The notes beneath the pieces were generated by a model. The model was not told where the DNA came from. It did not search any database and saw only the letters and a list, made by a program, of their open reading frames with translations. This document shows positions 8,804 through 17,700 of a stretch of DNA of 64,000 nt, in pieces. Every line of letters begins with the position of its first letter. The first letter of the stretch is position 1. Origin of the DNA: Hominiventricola aquisgranensis (GTDB lineage: Bacteria; Bacillota; Clostridia; Lachnospirales; Lachnospiraceae). The position numbers and the translations under genes were made by a program. Location: NCBI RefSeq assembly GCF_040096225.1, contig NZ_JBBMFC010000015.1, forward strand, positions 26,146 through 90,145, given 5' to 3'.

Positions 8804-8890
8804 GCAAGCGAGTACCCGCTTGCGAATTTTGAGATTTTCAGGCCCCTTACCCGAAAATTCAAAATTGCTTGTTGGGATAGTCCCAAACCC
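8804..8890. other. oriT: Candidate origin of transfer (oriT) of the ICE, MOBP type
   Basis: Three inverted repeats lie in a row directly before mobC: GCAAGCG/CGCTTGC (8804-8823), an AATTTTGA...TCAAAATT stem with one bulge (8825-8866), and TTGGGA-TAG-TCCCAA (8872-8886) followed by ACCC. Serial hairpins before a mobC-relaxase pair are typical of oriT. The last hairpin with its flanks (CTTGTTGGG and CCAAACCC) recurs in front of mobC of element B, which supports its role. The exact nick is not determined. Confidence 0.6.
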
Positions 8891-8912
8891 TTATAAAGAA
8901 CGGAGGCGACGC

Positions 8913-9242
8913 ATGGCAAACCGAAAGCGGAATATCCAAATGAAATTCTATGTCACGGAGGATGAAAAACGGCTCATAGACGAAAAAATGAGCCAGTTAC
9001 CCACACGCAGATATGGTGCCTACCTCCGCAAGATGGCGATTGATGGATATATCATCTATACGGACACCGCAGATATCAAGGCATTTACCAAAGAGCTTTC
9101 CGCCATCGGTCGGAACATCAACCAGATTGCCAAGCGTGCCAACGCCGGAGGCCCTGCGTATCAGGCCGACATGGACGAGATACGGGAAAGGCTGGATGAG
9201 ATATGGCAGTTACAAAGACGCATCCTATCAAGTCAACGCTGA
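8913..9242 (+). CDS. MobC-type relaxosome accessory protein
   Basis: This 109-aa basic protein has an N-terminal ribbon-helix-helix-like region (RNIQMKFYVTEDEKRLIDEKM) and the C-terminal MobC signature around SAIGRNINQIAKRAN. These proteins bind oriT and help the relaxase melt and nick DNA. I chose ATG 8913, preceded by CGGAGG, over an upstream in-frame start at 8820 that would run through the oriT hairpins. The gene overlaps the relaxase by 40 bp. Confidence 0.85.
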   Translation: MANRKRNIQMKFYVTEDEKRLIDEKMSQLPTRRYGAYLRKMAIDGYIIYTDTADIKAFTKELSAIGRNINQIAKRANAGGPAYQADMDEIRERLDEIWQLQRRILSSQR

Positions 9243-10546
9243 AAGCGGCCATTGACTATATCTGCAACCCGGAAAAGACGGACGGAAAGCTGCTTGTATC
9301 CTCCTATGGCTGCGCCGCTGAAACCGCGGATATTGAATTTGCCTGGACTCGCCGCCACGCCATCGACAAGGGAACGAACCTGGGCCGCCACCTGATCCAA
9401 GCCTTTCAGCCTGGGGAGGTCACGCCGGAACAGGCCCATGAGATCGGCATGGAGCTCGCAAAAGAAATCCTGGGCGGCAAGTATGAGTTTGTACTTACCA
9501 CCCACATAGACAAAGATCATGTTCATAACCACCTGATTTTCAATGCGGTCAGCTTTGCGGATCACAAGCATTATCATTCCAACAAGCGAAGTTATCACTA
9601 TATCCGCCGCACCTCCGACCGGCTTTGCAAGGAACACGGTCTGTCCGTCATCATCCCCGGACAGGACAAGGGCAAGAGCTATATTGAACATCAGGCCACG
9701 CAGAACGGCACCAGCTATAAGGCAAAGCTGAAAGCGGCCATTGACCGGCTCCTGCCAGCCTGTTCCGATTTAGAAGAACTGCTTCGTCGCCTGCAGAGAG
9801 AAGGCTATGAGATCAAGCGGGGCAAATATATCTCCGCCAGAGCGCCGGATCAGGAACGATTCACCCGTCTGAAAACCCTTGGTGTGGACTACACCGAAGA
9901 AGCCCTTGCCGCCCGGATCGCCGGACGCTCCAGACCTTCCCGCCAGCCGAAACAGCCAAGCGGAAAGATCAGCCTGCTCATTGATATCCAGAACAATATC
10001 AAGGCGCAGCAGAGCGCAGGCTTCACCCATTGGGCGAAGCTGAACAATCTGAAACAGGCCGCCAAGACCATGAATTTCCTGACCGAGCACGGGATAAGCA
10101 GTTATGGAGAACTGGAAAGCAAACTGACCGCAGTATCCGCACGCAGGGATACCGCTCATGCAGAAATCAAGCGGGTAGAAAGCAGAAGTGCCGAACTTAC
10201 CCTTGTGATGAAGCACGCCGGCACTTACCGTCAGCTAAGGCCACTTTATGACCGATACCGTAAATCGAATGATAAAGAAAAGTTCCTGCGGGGGCATGAG
10301 AGCGAGATCATCCTTTTTGAAGCAGCCGCCAGAGAATTGAAACGGCTGGGGGCTGTGCCGCTGCCGACAACGGAAAGCATGAAAACGGAGCTTACCAATC
10401 TTGCTGCAGAAAAGGAACGGCTCCTTGCAGAGTACAAAGCCGCAAGAACCGAAGCACAGGAATACGAAACTGTCAAACAGAATGTGGATGCGCTGCTGAC
10501 CGTTCCAAAGGAACAGGAACAACAGCGGCGGCATGAACTGGAATAA
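9203..10546 (+). CDS. MOBP-type relaxase of the ICE
   Basis: This 447-aa relaxase/mobilization nuclease has the PF03432-type N-terminal domain (about residues 1-250), with the metal-binding histidine triad in HIDKDHVHNHLI near residue 105. An N-terminal Tyr (DYICNP, about residue 17) is a candidate nicking residue. The C-terminal half is helical and charged, probably coiled coil. It nicks oriT and pilots the single strand to VirD4. It begins inside mobC and is transcribed opposite to the main transfer operon, as in Tn1549-like elements. Confidence 0.9.
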   Translation: MAVTKTHPIKSTLKAAIDYICNPEKTDGKLLVSSYGCAAETADIEFAWTRRHAIDKGTNLGRHLIQAFQPGEVTPEQAHEIGMELAKEILGGKYEFVLTTHIDKDHVHNHLIFNAVSFADHKHYHSNKRSYHYIRRTSDRLCKEHGLSVIIPGQDKGKSYIEHQATQNGTSYKAKLKAAIDRLLPACSDLEELLRRLQREGYEIKRGKYISARAPDQERFTRLKTLGVDYTEEALAARIAGRSRPSRQPKQPSGKISLLIDIQNNIKAQQSAGFTHWAKLNNLKQAAKTMNFLTEHGISSYGELESKLTAVSARRDTAHAEIKRVESRSAELTLVMKHAGTYRQLRPLYDRYRKSNDKEKFLRGHESEIILFEAAARELKRLGAVPLPTTESMKTELTNLAAEKERLLAEYKAARTEAQEYETVKQNVDALLTVPKEQEQQRRHELE

Positions 10547-10617
10547 TTTTCTTTGAAAGGCGCTGGGCGCAGCTCCCGGCATTCTGTATAATGGAATTGC
10601 GGAAGGAGGTTTTACCG

Positions 10618-10950
10618 ATGACAAGAAGCGAAGCAATCAAAGCATTTTTCTTCAAAAGCGCATTGCCCGTGACCGTGGCACTGATTCTGTACTGTATCTT
10701 CAAATCCGCCTGCGTGAAGAACGGAGAGCTTGACTATGTATGGCTCTGGATACTCTGCGGGTTGCCGTTTGGACTCCATCGGATGTGCCTCTGGATCGTG
10801 CCGGGCGGCGGTTCCCTGGGTGGAGGGGTTGCCCTGTTTGCATTGAACTTCATTATCGGCGGTGTGATCGGCGGTTTCGTTCTGGCCTGGCGGCTGATTG
10901 TGGCGGTGTGGTATGTGCCGCTGACGATGTACCGGCTAATCGCTGGATGA
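10618..10950 (+). CDS. Small membrane protein, DUF6050-like
   Basis: This 110-aa protein has about three hydrophobic segments (residues 15-32, 40-60, 70-100) and a Gly-rich stretch GGGSLGGG. ATG 10618 follows a GGAGG ribosome site; an earlier start at 10591 lacks one. It follows the relaxase by 71 bp and resembles small membrane proteins (DUF6050) found next to relaxases in Clostridia elements. No function is known. Confidence 0.6.
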   Translation: MTRSEAIKAFFFKSALPVTVALILYCIFKSACVKNGELDYVWLWILCGLPFGLHRMCLWIVPGGGSLGGGVALFALNFIIGGVIGGFVLAWRLIVAVWYVPLTMYRLIAG

Positions 10951-11193
10951 TTTTCTTGCGTCATGGAAATATGGAAAACTGCCGCTCGTGCCGATGGAAA
11001 AACCATTCACAACCTGATGGAAAAAGACAAGCCTTTTCCCACAGGCCTGCAAACAGCTTTCCCACAGCCTCGCAATTCTGGCAGTTTACGCACATTCCCA
11101 CAACGCCTACTACGGCGAATTTTGCTTCTTTTATAGAAATAGAACCCCTTTCATGTTAAAATTAAAATACATACTCTAAGGAGGTTGAAGCGC

Positions 11194-12072
11194 ATGGACG
11201 AAAATAATTCCATCCAGCTTTTTGAAGATAGAAAAATACGCACCGCATGGGACGAAGAACAGGAAGAATGGTATTTCTCTGTTGTGGATGTTATTGCTGT
11301 CTTGACAGATAGCTCTAATCCAACAGACTACCTCAAAAAAATGCGTAAGCGTGATGAACAGCTTGCAAGCTACCTGGGGACAAATTGTCCCCAGGTAGCA
11401 ATGATGGGTGCAACAGGCAAAAAGCGTAAAGTGTTGGCGGCAACGGCTGAACAGATTTTACGCATTATTCAGTCCATCCCATCACCTAAGGCTGAACCAT
11501 TCAAACTCTGGCTTGCGCAGGTCGGCCGTGAACGCATCGAAGAAACGATTGACCCGGAACAGGCAATCGACCGTGCATTAGAGACCTATCAGAAAAAGGG
11601 ATATGATACAGACTGGATTCATCAGCGACTTCTTTCTATCCGTGTCCGTAATGAGCTTACCGCGGAATGGCAGGAGCGCGGCGTACAGCAAGGCAAAGAG
11701 TATGCTATTCTCACAGATGAGATCACGAAAGCCTGGTCCGGCATGACTACTCGGCAATATAAGAAGCTGAAAGGTCTGAAAAAAGAAAACCTCCGTGATA
11801 ATATGAGTACGATGGAAATTGTTCTGAATATGCTTGCAGAGGCAACAACCACAGAACTGTCAAAAGCACATCAGCCGGAAGGATTTTCTGAAAGTCAGAA
11901 GATTGCCCGTCGTGGCGGCAGCTATGCCGGTCAGGTTCGACAGGATATTGAAAAGGATACCGGGCGACTAGTCATTACATCGCAGAACGCCGCACAGCTT
12001 AATGCCGTAGTCGTTGACATGATAGAAAGTGTAGCGGAAACGGAAAAACCTGATAATGACGAAAACAAATAA
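11194..12072 (+). CDS. Bro-N domain protein (DinD-like / phage antirepressor family)
   Basis: This 292-aa protein has an N-terminal Bro-N domain at about residues 5-105 (WYFSVVDVIAVLTDSSNP, then IIQSIPSPKAEPFKLWLA). Its C-terminal region resembles DinD-type proteins. Bro-N domains bind DNA and occur in phage antirepressors and mobile elements; the exact role here is unknown. ATG 11194 sits 9 bp after AAGGAGG. A perfect 31-bp palindrome lies inside the coding region. A strong terminator follows. Confidence 0.8.
   Translation: MDENNSIQLFEDRKIRTAWDEEQEEWYFSVVDVIAVLTDSSNPTDYLKKMRKRDEQLASYLGTNCPQVAMMGATGKKRKVLAATAEQILRIIQSIPSPKAEPFKLWLAQVGRERIEETIDPEQAIDRALETYQKKGYDTDWIHQRLLSIRVRNELTAEWQERGVQQGKEYAILTDEITKAWSGMTTRQYKKLKGLKKENLRDNMSTMEIVLNMLAEATTTELSKAHQPEGFSESQKIARRGGSYAGQVRQDIEKDTGRLVITSQNAAQLNAVVVDMIESVAETEKPDNDENK
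11369..11399. repeat. Perfect 31-bp palindrome inside the Bro-N gene
   Basis: Two 15-nt arms (GCTACCTGGGGACAA and its reverse complement) flank a single central A. It encodes the segment around YLGTNCPQVA. It may be a binding site for the protein itself or an RNA hairpin. Confidence 0.8.
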
Positions 12073-12077
12073 AAAGG

Positions 12078-12124
12078 CGGGAGTACAGCCAATCGGATGA
12101 ACCGAAAAGCTGTACTCCCGTTTT
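12078..12124 (+). terminator. Terminator after the Bro-N gene
   Basis: CGGGAGTACAGC (12078-12089) pairs perfectly with GCTGTACTCCCG (12109-12120) and is followed by TTTT. It separates the + strand mobilization genes from the end of the minus-strand transfer operon. Confidence 0.85.
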
Positions 12125-12231
12125 GTGTATCAGAAAGTGTTTGGAATCGAGCCATTTTCTCTATGTGCCAGCAAGCAGACCGACACATGAGAAATCATAA
12201 AGGCTCCCTTTGAAAATACGAATACAGGGAA

Positions 12232-12429
12232 TTATTCTGCGTTTTTCGCCCCCTTATCTTCACATATTTTAGACCGTTTGGAATTGTAATGCGGACAAGC
12301 GACCAGACACGCCCGGAAACTCTGCTTGCAGCCGTGAACACATTTTTTACAGATATGGTTATACTGCCGCCTGCCGTTCTCACCCAGGAAGAACGCCCAT
12401 TCCAGCCTCCATTTCTTGCTTCGGCTCAT
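12232..12429 (-). CDS. Small Cys-rich protein of mobile elements, unknown function
   Basis: This 65-aa protein has the pattern CxxCxHGCKQSFRA plus a later Cys, a likely metal-binding fold. Its start overlaps the stop of the ArdA/YodL gene (ATGA), so it is translationally coupled and the last gene of the transfer operon. A related protein, sharing RLEWxFF, the CxxCxHGCKQSFRA motif and CPxYxSKR, is encoded at 48087-48281 in element B. No function is known. Confidence 0.7.
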   Translation of the reverse strand: MSRSKKWRLEWAFFLGENGRRQYNHICKKCVHGCKQSFRACLVACPHYNSKRSKICEDKGAKNAE

Positions 12430-14252
12430 AGGCAGTCGTGCTCCGGCACATCACGGCCGGGCTTTTTGACCTCCTGGGGCTTATGCTCGGCACATTCCCG
12501 TTTGGCGTCCTCCAACCGCTCACGGATGGAAGACTTCTCTGGCGTTGTCCGCTCTGCATACTCCTGGGCTTTTTCCAATTCTTCGCCGCGTCTGCCGTTG
12601 TTGATAACGCCGTCGATCATGCCGTAGTCATCCTCCAGCGTCATTTCAGCGGTGCGGAGAGGATTGTCCTTCTCCGGCTGCTCCGCTGCCACGGCAAAGG
12701 CCCGTGTACCATTTCCCATGATAAGATACTTTCCATCATCGGAAATATGGTGGACACCGTAACCGGCCGCCTCCATCTGCTCCCGGCTCATAGCCGTCAC
12801 CTGAAAGCTGCCCCTCGGTGTCTGCACACGTTCGCCAGTTTCAAAACGGTCTGGCAGATAAGCGAGGTCTTGCTTCTCTGCCGGGACAGGGAGAACAACG
12901 ATATTGCCATTGATCTGCATAAATCGTTCCGGCGTTTTGAACTGTTCCGTGTATTTCTGAATCAGTTCCGGGGACAGGGACGCAAAATCTTCCTCACCAA
13001 GTCCAACCACCAGGAAAGTCCCTGCTACGATATCATAAATTTCTCCATTTTCATCCCGCAGCCCACGGTTCAGATCAAGCCCTATGAGCTTTCCTTCATC
13101 ATTGCAAACCAGCGCCACCGGGTCAGAATAGGGATAAGTTGCGCCAATGTCTCCGCCGACCTCCGCCTGCAGGGAATGAAGATCGGGGTCGATCTCCTTC
13201 ACATAGGGTTCCTTCATAGGCTCCACTACAAGCACAGTCATCTTTTCCGAGGCAACCTTCTCCGCAGCGGACAGCATTTCATCCGCATGGGACTTCTCCG
13301 GGTCATCCAAAGCGGCCTTGACCTCCGCCGGATCAAAATCAAGAAATTCCTCATAGCCCGTGGCATCCTTGAACTTTTCAATCTCCGAAGGAAGATAGTC
13401 CTCCTGCGTCTGCCCCAGCGCCGCCAGCTTTTCATCCAGCGCAGAAATGCGTCCCGCCATCAGGTTTTCGTAAAGTTCTTCTTTTGCGGCGTGTGCCTCC
13501 GGGTGCTCCGCTGCATACTGCGGATCGTTCTGACGGAAAAATTCATCCATGTCAAAGGCGATATCCATAGCCCATTCAGATTTTTCTTCTTCGGGAAGAT
13601 CGTCCTGAAAAGTCATCACCCGGTACTCGTCGGGGATACTGCCGCGCTCGCCGTCATAATACTCATGGAAGGCTTCTCTGGTATCCCACACATAGCCCTG
13701 ATCGGTGAAAGTGCCGTTTTCCTCCAACGCCACATCCCGGCCATAGGCTTCATAGTCGATATAGTTCTGCAGGTGGGCGGGAACTTTTGAAACCTCCAGT
13801 TCTTCGAGGTAATAACGCCCCAGATCGTCATAATCCTCGATATTGGGGTAAATCTCATAACAATCCAGATTCTCGGTGAGGTTGATGATTTCCTGCAGGC
13901 TGCTGGTATAGTCGCCGATCTCCATAGCGGCCTGGAACTTCGCATAGTCGCTCTGGTCCATTTCATCCAGCTTCGACGCCAGATAATTCAGCTCGTCCAG
14001 ATTCTCATATTCACCCAGCTTACTGTAAAGACCGTCCACATAGCAGTCATAGTCCGTGATGAACCATTCCTCATAGGGCTGGCCGAAGTCATCCTTCTGG
14101 CCGATCCCGATCCGCTTAAACACTTCTTTCAATTCCTCGGCGGTGGTGGGAAACTTCACCCACTCGCCCACAAGCTCGCCCTCATTGTACTTCCCAAGAT
14201 TGGTGATAAAGGCGGCAAAGGGATAATCCTTGTCGTGATCGTAATATGGCAT
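12426..14252 (-). CDS. ArdA-type antirestriction protein with YodL and DUF4316 regions
   Basis: This 608-aa, highly acidic protein has an N-terminal ArdA-like domain (about residues 1-170; ArdA proteins mimic DNA and block type I restriction enzymes). A middle acidic region follows, then a YodL-like segment near residues 440-520, and a C-terminal DUF4316-type tail ending around TPEKSSIRERLEDAKRECAE. It is encoded 12 bp after topoisomerase III. Expected role: protecting incoming single-stranded ICE DNA from host restriction. Domain limits are approximate. Confidence 0.75.
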   Translation of the reverse strand: MPYYDHDKDYPFAAFITNLGKYNEGELVGEWVKFPTTAEELKEVFKRIGIGQKDDFGQPYEEWFITDYDCYVDGLYSKLGEYENLDELNYLASKLDEMDQSDYAKFQAAMEIGDYTSSLQEIINLTENLDCYEIYPNIEDYDDLGRYYLEELEVSKVPAHLQNYIDYEAYGRDVALEENGTFTDQGYVWDTREAFHEYYDGERGSIPDEYRVMTFQDDLPEEEKSEWAMDIAFDMDEFFRQNDPQYAAEHPEAHAAKEELYENLMAGRISALDEKLAALGQTQEDYLPSEIEKFKDATGYEEFLDFDPAEVKAALDDPEKSHADEMLSAAEKVASEKMTVLVVEPMKEPYVKEIDPDLHSLQAEVGGDIGATYPYSDPVALVCNDEGKLIGLDLNRGLRDENGEIYDIVAGTFLVVGLGEEDFASLSPELIQKYTEQFKTPERFMQINGNIVVLPVPAEKQDLAYLPDRFETGERVQTPRGSFQVTAMSREQMEAAGYGVHHISDDGKYLIMGNGTRAFAVAAEQPEKDNPLRTAEMTLEDDYGMIDGVINNGRRGEELEKAQEYAERTTPEKSSIRERLEDAKRECAEHKPQEVKKPGRDVPEHDCL

Positions 14253-14264
14253 GTGTGTCCCTCC

Positions 14265-16343
14265 TTATCTTTTTTTCGGAAATTCCAGCTTAAAATTGAT
14301 GTACTTGCCGCCCGTGTCATCCAGGATCACCGCAGCGTCATAAGTGGCCTGTTTCTTTTCAGACCACATTCCCTTGACATTGGTGCGACCCTTTTTCAGA
14401 AGGTCCGTTGCCATCTTCTTTGTCAGCTCCTTCTTGCGGCTCATCCAGAAGCGGTCATTTTTCCAGAGGACGAAACCGCAGGACCGATCTGAACACGCAA
14501 AGTTATTCTTGCCCTCATAGATCGGCTGGCCGCAGCGGGGGCAGGTGCCGATCACTTCCTTCTCTGGGGCAAACAGCTTTTTGCCGTCCTCGGAAATGCA
14601 GGAATAGACTGACACGATCTCCTGGACCATCGTGCGGATACCGTCCATGAAGGCATCCGGGTCAGTGCTGCCTTTTGCGATCTCCGTCAATTTCTGTTCC
14701 CATTCCGCTGTCAGCATGGGAGAGGTCAGTGGCTCCGGCAGAATCGTGACAAGGTTGATACCGGCTTTTGTGGGGATCAGGCTCTTGCCCTTGCGTTCCA
14801 CAAATCCGGCTGCCACCAGCTTTTCGATGATAGCTGCCCTGGTCGCAGGCGTGCCAAGACCTTTTCGCTCCGCCTCATCGGGGATATCGTCCTTGCCCGC
14901 ATTCTCCATAGCGGACAGGAGGGTATCTTCGCTATAAGGCTTCGGCGGCTGTGTGAAATGCTCGGTAACAGCAACCTCCGCACCGTCAAAAGTCTGCCCT
15001 TCGGTGAAGTCCGGGAGCGTATCGCCGTCCCCATCCGCAGGCTTTTCCTTCAAGAAGGCATGGAAAATGCGGTCGATTTCCCGCCAGCCTTCGGAGAGAA
15101 TACGCTTGCCCTTTGCGGTAAAGGAATGACCGCCGCAGTCGAAAACAGCCGTGACCGCCTCATACATATACGGCTCCGCCGATGCGCACAGCAGCTTGCA
15201 GCAGACAAGGAGGAACAAATTGCGCTCGCCCAGAGGCAGAGCCTTGATATCCGCTTTTTCAATCTCCATTGTGGGGATAATGGCGTGGTGGTCGGATACA
15301 TCCTTGTCGGAGATCATGGACTCTACCAGCGGGAAGAAGTTACTGCAGCTATCAAAGGGCGGCAGCTTTGCCGCCAGATGGATCACGCAGGAGGCTGTTT
15401 CTGCCATGTCGGAGGTCAGATACCGGCTGTCCGTGCGGGGATAGGTCAGCAGCTTTTTTTCATAGAGGCTCTGGGCGTAGTCAAGGGTCTGCTTTGCCGT
15501 GTATCCGAACAGGCGGTTTGCCTCCCGCTGCAAAGTGGTAAGGTCATAAAGCTTCGGAGGCTGTTCCTTCTTCTGCTCTTTCGTGACGGAAGTACAGGTA
15601 ATGGCTGCGCCCTTGCACGTCGCCGCTGCCTGTTCCGCCTCTGTTGGATCGGTGAACTTCTTCGACACCGCCTCGGCTCCATCCAGCGTCAGGCGCAGCA
15701 GATGATATTTTTCCTTGTGGAACAGCGTGATCTTCGCATCACGCTCTGCCAGCATTGCCAGAGTGGGCGTCTGAACACGGCCCACATTCAAGGTGCGGTG
15801 ATAGAGAACGGAGAAAAGGCGCGTGGCGTTGATCCCCACCAGCCAATCCGCTTTCTGGCGGCAGAGGGCAGACTGATACAGGGCTTCATAATCGGCACCG
15901 GGGCGCAGATCAGAAAAACCCTCCCGGATAGCGCTGTCCTCCATCGAAGAAATCCAGAGACGAAGAATTGGCTTGCGGCATCCGGCCATTTCATACACCA
16001 GACGGAAGATCAGCTCACCTTCACGCCCAGCGTCACAGGCATTGACGATGGTATCCACATCGGGGCGGTCCATCAGGGCACGGAGATTTTCAAAAGCATC
16101 ATCCTTGCCTGGTGCCAACACATAGCGGAACGGCTCCGGCAGAATGGGGAGATCATCATAGCGCCATTTCTTGAAACGCTCATCATAGCCACCCGCATCC
16201 ATCGGGGATACCAGGTGCCCTACACACCAGGACACAAGAAGGCCGCTGCCCTCATAAAAGCCATCGGCCCTGGATGAAACACCCAGGGCCGATGCGATAG
16301 ATTTTGCCACACTCGGTTTTTCTGCGATAATCAGTTTACTCAT
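14265..16343 (-). CDS. topB: DNA topoisomerase III of the ICE
   Basis: This 692-aa type IA topoisomerase has an N-terminal Toprim domain with CDAGREGELIFR (about 100-112). The active-site Tyr lies in LLTYPRTDSRYL near residue 307, and a C-terminal zinc-finger (CPRCGQPIYEG, about 595) is present. The length fits the TopB/TraE family. It overlaps the DUF4366 gene by 8 bp. Plasmid and ICE copies decatenate or unwind DNA during transfer and circular replication. Confidence 0.95.
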   Translation of the reverse strand: MSKLIIAEKPSVAKSIASALGVSSRADGFYEGSGLLVSWCVGHLVSPMDAGGYDERFKKWRYDDLPILPEPFRYVLAPGKDDAFENLRALMDRPDVDTIVNACDAGREGELIFRLVYEMAGCRKPILRLWISSMEDSAIREGFSDLRPGADYEALYQSALCRQKADWLVGINATRLFSVLYHRTLNVGRVQTPTLAMLAERDAKITLFHKEKYHLLRLTLDGAEAVSKKFTDPTEAEQAAATCKGAAITCTSVTKEQKKEQPPKLYDLTTLQREANRLFGYTAKQTLDYAQSLYEKKLLTYPRTDSRYLTSDMAETASCVIHLAAKLPPFDSCSNFFPLVESMISDKDVSDHHAIIPTMEIEKADIKALPLGERNLFLLVCCKLLCASAEPYMYEAVTAVFDCGGHSFTAKGKRILSEGWREIDRIFHAFLKEKPADGDGDTLPDFTEGQTFDGAEVAVTEHFTQPPKPYSEDTLLSAMENAGKDDIPDEAERKGLGTPATRAAIIEKLVAAGFVERKGKSLIPTKAGINLVTILPEPLTSPMLTAEWEQKLTEIAKGSTDPDAFMDGIRTMVQEIVSVYSCISEDGKKLFAPEKEVIGTCPRCGQPIYEGKNNFACSDRSCGFVLWKNDRFWMSRKKELTKKMATDLLKKGRTNVKGMWSEKKQATYDAAVILDDTGGKYINFKLEFPKKR

Positions 16344-17412
16344 TCTTTTCCTCCGTTTCCTCGTCCTCAGTCAGATATTCTTCTTCATCCTCCAGGTCGA
16401 AATCATCCAGATCAGCGGGAACTTTCTTGCCCTGCTTCGGTTTCAGCACCAGTAAATAGACCGCTGCGCCGCCTCCGGCTGCAAGGATCAGCAGCGCCGC
16501 CAGGATCGCCCCGGTATTGCTTTTCTTTTCAGGCTTCGGATTCTCCGGCTCGGTGGGCTCCGTAGCTTTCTGTTCTGTGCCAACACATTCACTAAGGTTT
16601 TTTACGCAGACCGGGCAAGCGGTATTGACCGCTCCGGCCTGACACTTCTCCGTACAGGTGCAGACAATAGGCGTTTCCGCCTTTTCTCCGTCCTCCGTGA
16701 GTGCCATGAGATCGGCTTCATCCACCTGGTTCAGAAAATGCACGGTTTCCTCGCCCTCGTCGTCACGGTCGATAATGAGATAGAACACATTGCCGTTTTT
16801 CGTTTCTACTGTAATAAACTGCTTGCCGCTGGTGGTTGGGCTGCCAATATCGTCGATCAGCGACAGGTTCCCGTCCGGCGTCAAAGCGGCACCGCCATTC
16901 AGACCGCCGCCCAGCATCCCCAGCAGATTTTCCAGCGTTTCCGCGTCCAGAGAGAAAGAACCTTCCCCGGAACCAGCCTCGCCGTCACTTACCGTCATGT
17001 AGCCGGAATAGACATAGCCGATTTTCTCTGGCAGGATGACCTTCAGCCAGTCGCCGTCCGTGCCGATCACCTTCACGGTCGTTCCGTTGGGAAGCTGGGT
17101 GAAGGCGGTATAATCCATTCCTGCACCCGTGCGGACATTCAGATTGCCGCCGCCCGTGGTGACAGTACCGGTCTGCCCGGAGTCATTTTCACTGGAATTG
17201 AACTGGATACCGTCCTCGGTGACGGATACCGTGACCTGGCTGCCTGCCAGAGCGGAAAGCAGATCAGCGACATCCCCAGCCGTTTCCTGTTCAGCCACGG
17301 ACTCCGTGCTTTCCTCGCCGCCGCTGGCAAAGGCGGTGATAGAAAAAGCGGCAGTGCTGAGCACCACCGCCAAAAGAGCCGATACCATTTTTGTCATAAA
17401 GTTATGCTTCAT
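16336..17412 (-). CDS. DUF4366 surface protein with SH3 domain
   Basis: This 358-aa protein has an N-terminal signal peptide (about residues 1-30, ending TAFA). A bacterial SH3 domain lies near residues 90-145 (LNVRTGAGMDYTAFTQLPNG). A Cys-rich DUF4366 segment (CTCTEKCQAG...CPVC) precedes one C-terminal membrane helix and an acidic cytoplasmic tail. I chose ATG 17412 because a GGAGGG lies just before it and a signal peptide follows directly. It is a standard part of Tn1549-like transfer operons and probably a cell-wall-facing component of the secretion system. Confidence 0.85.
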   Translation of the reverse strand: MKHNFMTKMVSALLAVVLSTAAFSITAFASGGEESTESVAEQETAGDVADLLSALAGSQVTVSVTEDGIQFNSSENDSGQTGTVTTGGGNLNVRTGAGMDYTAFTQLPNGTTVKVIGTDGDWLKVILPEKIGYVYSGYMTVSDGEAGSGEGSFSLDAETLENLLGMLGGGLNGGAALTPDGNLSLIDDIGSPTTSGKQFITVETKNGNVFYLIIDRDDEGEETVHFLNQVDEADLMALTEDGEKAETPIVCTCTEKCQAGAVNTACPVCVKNLSECVGTEQKATEPTEPENPKPEKKSNTGAILAALLILAAGGGAAVYLLVLKPKQGKKVPADLDDFDLEDEEEYLTEDEETEEKNE

Positions 17413-17674
17413 CCTCGTATCCCTCCGTTTCCTCATTCTCGGTGTTGCCCTCCTGCAGCATACCTTCCGGCAGGGAGATCATACCGCTGGCATAGGCTTT
17501 CAGGAAAGCGGTCAACTCCTTGTTGTCCATCTTCACGGCTTTTACCATGCGGACGATTTCCAGATTTTCTTCCTCCGCAAGCTGGGCTTCCAGCGCACGA
17601 AGGCGTTTCTGCTGCTCCGCGATCTTTTCTTTGGTTTTCGCAATGTCATTGCGGATCTTCTGTGTCGTTGCCAT
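17402..17674 (-). CDS. DUF4315 coiled-coil protein
   Basis: This 90-aa acidic protein is predicted coiled coil at about residues 4-38 (IAKTKEKIAEQQKRLRALEAQL). It corresponds to DUF4315 proteins, always found between the NlpC/P60 and DUF4366 genes in this family of ICEs. It overlaps DUF4366 by 11 bp. The role is unknown, presumably in transfer. Confidence 0.85.
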   Translation of the reverse strand: MATTQKIRNDIAKTKEKIAEQQKRLRALEAQLAEEENLEIVRMVKAVKMDNKELTAFLKAYASGMISLPEGMLQEGNTENEETEGYEDEA

Positions 17675-17700
17675 AAATCAAATTACCTCCATATCGTTTT

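Noticed and set aside
8820..8912. Longer mobC starting at 8820
   Set aside because: The added 31 codons run through the oriT hairpins and lack a ribosome site, while ATG 8913 has one.
14958..16277. 439-codon + strand frame opposite topoisomerase III
   Set aside because: Antisense shadow of an unmistakable topB gene.
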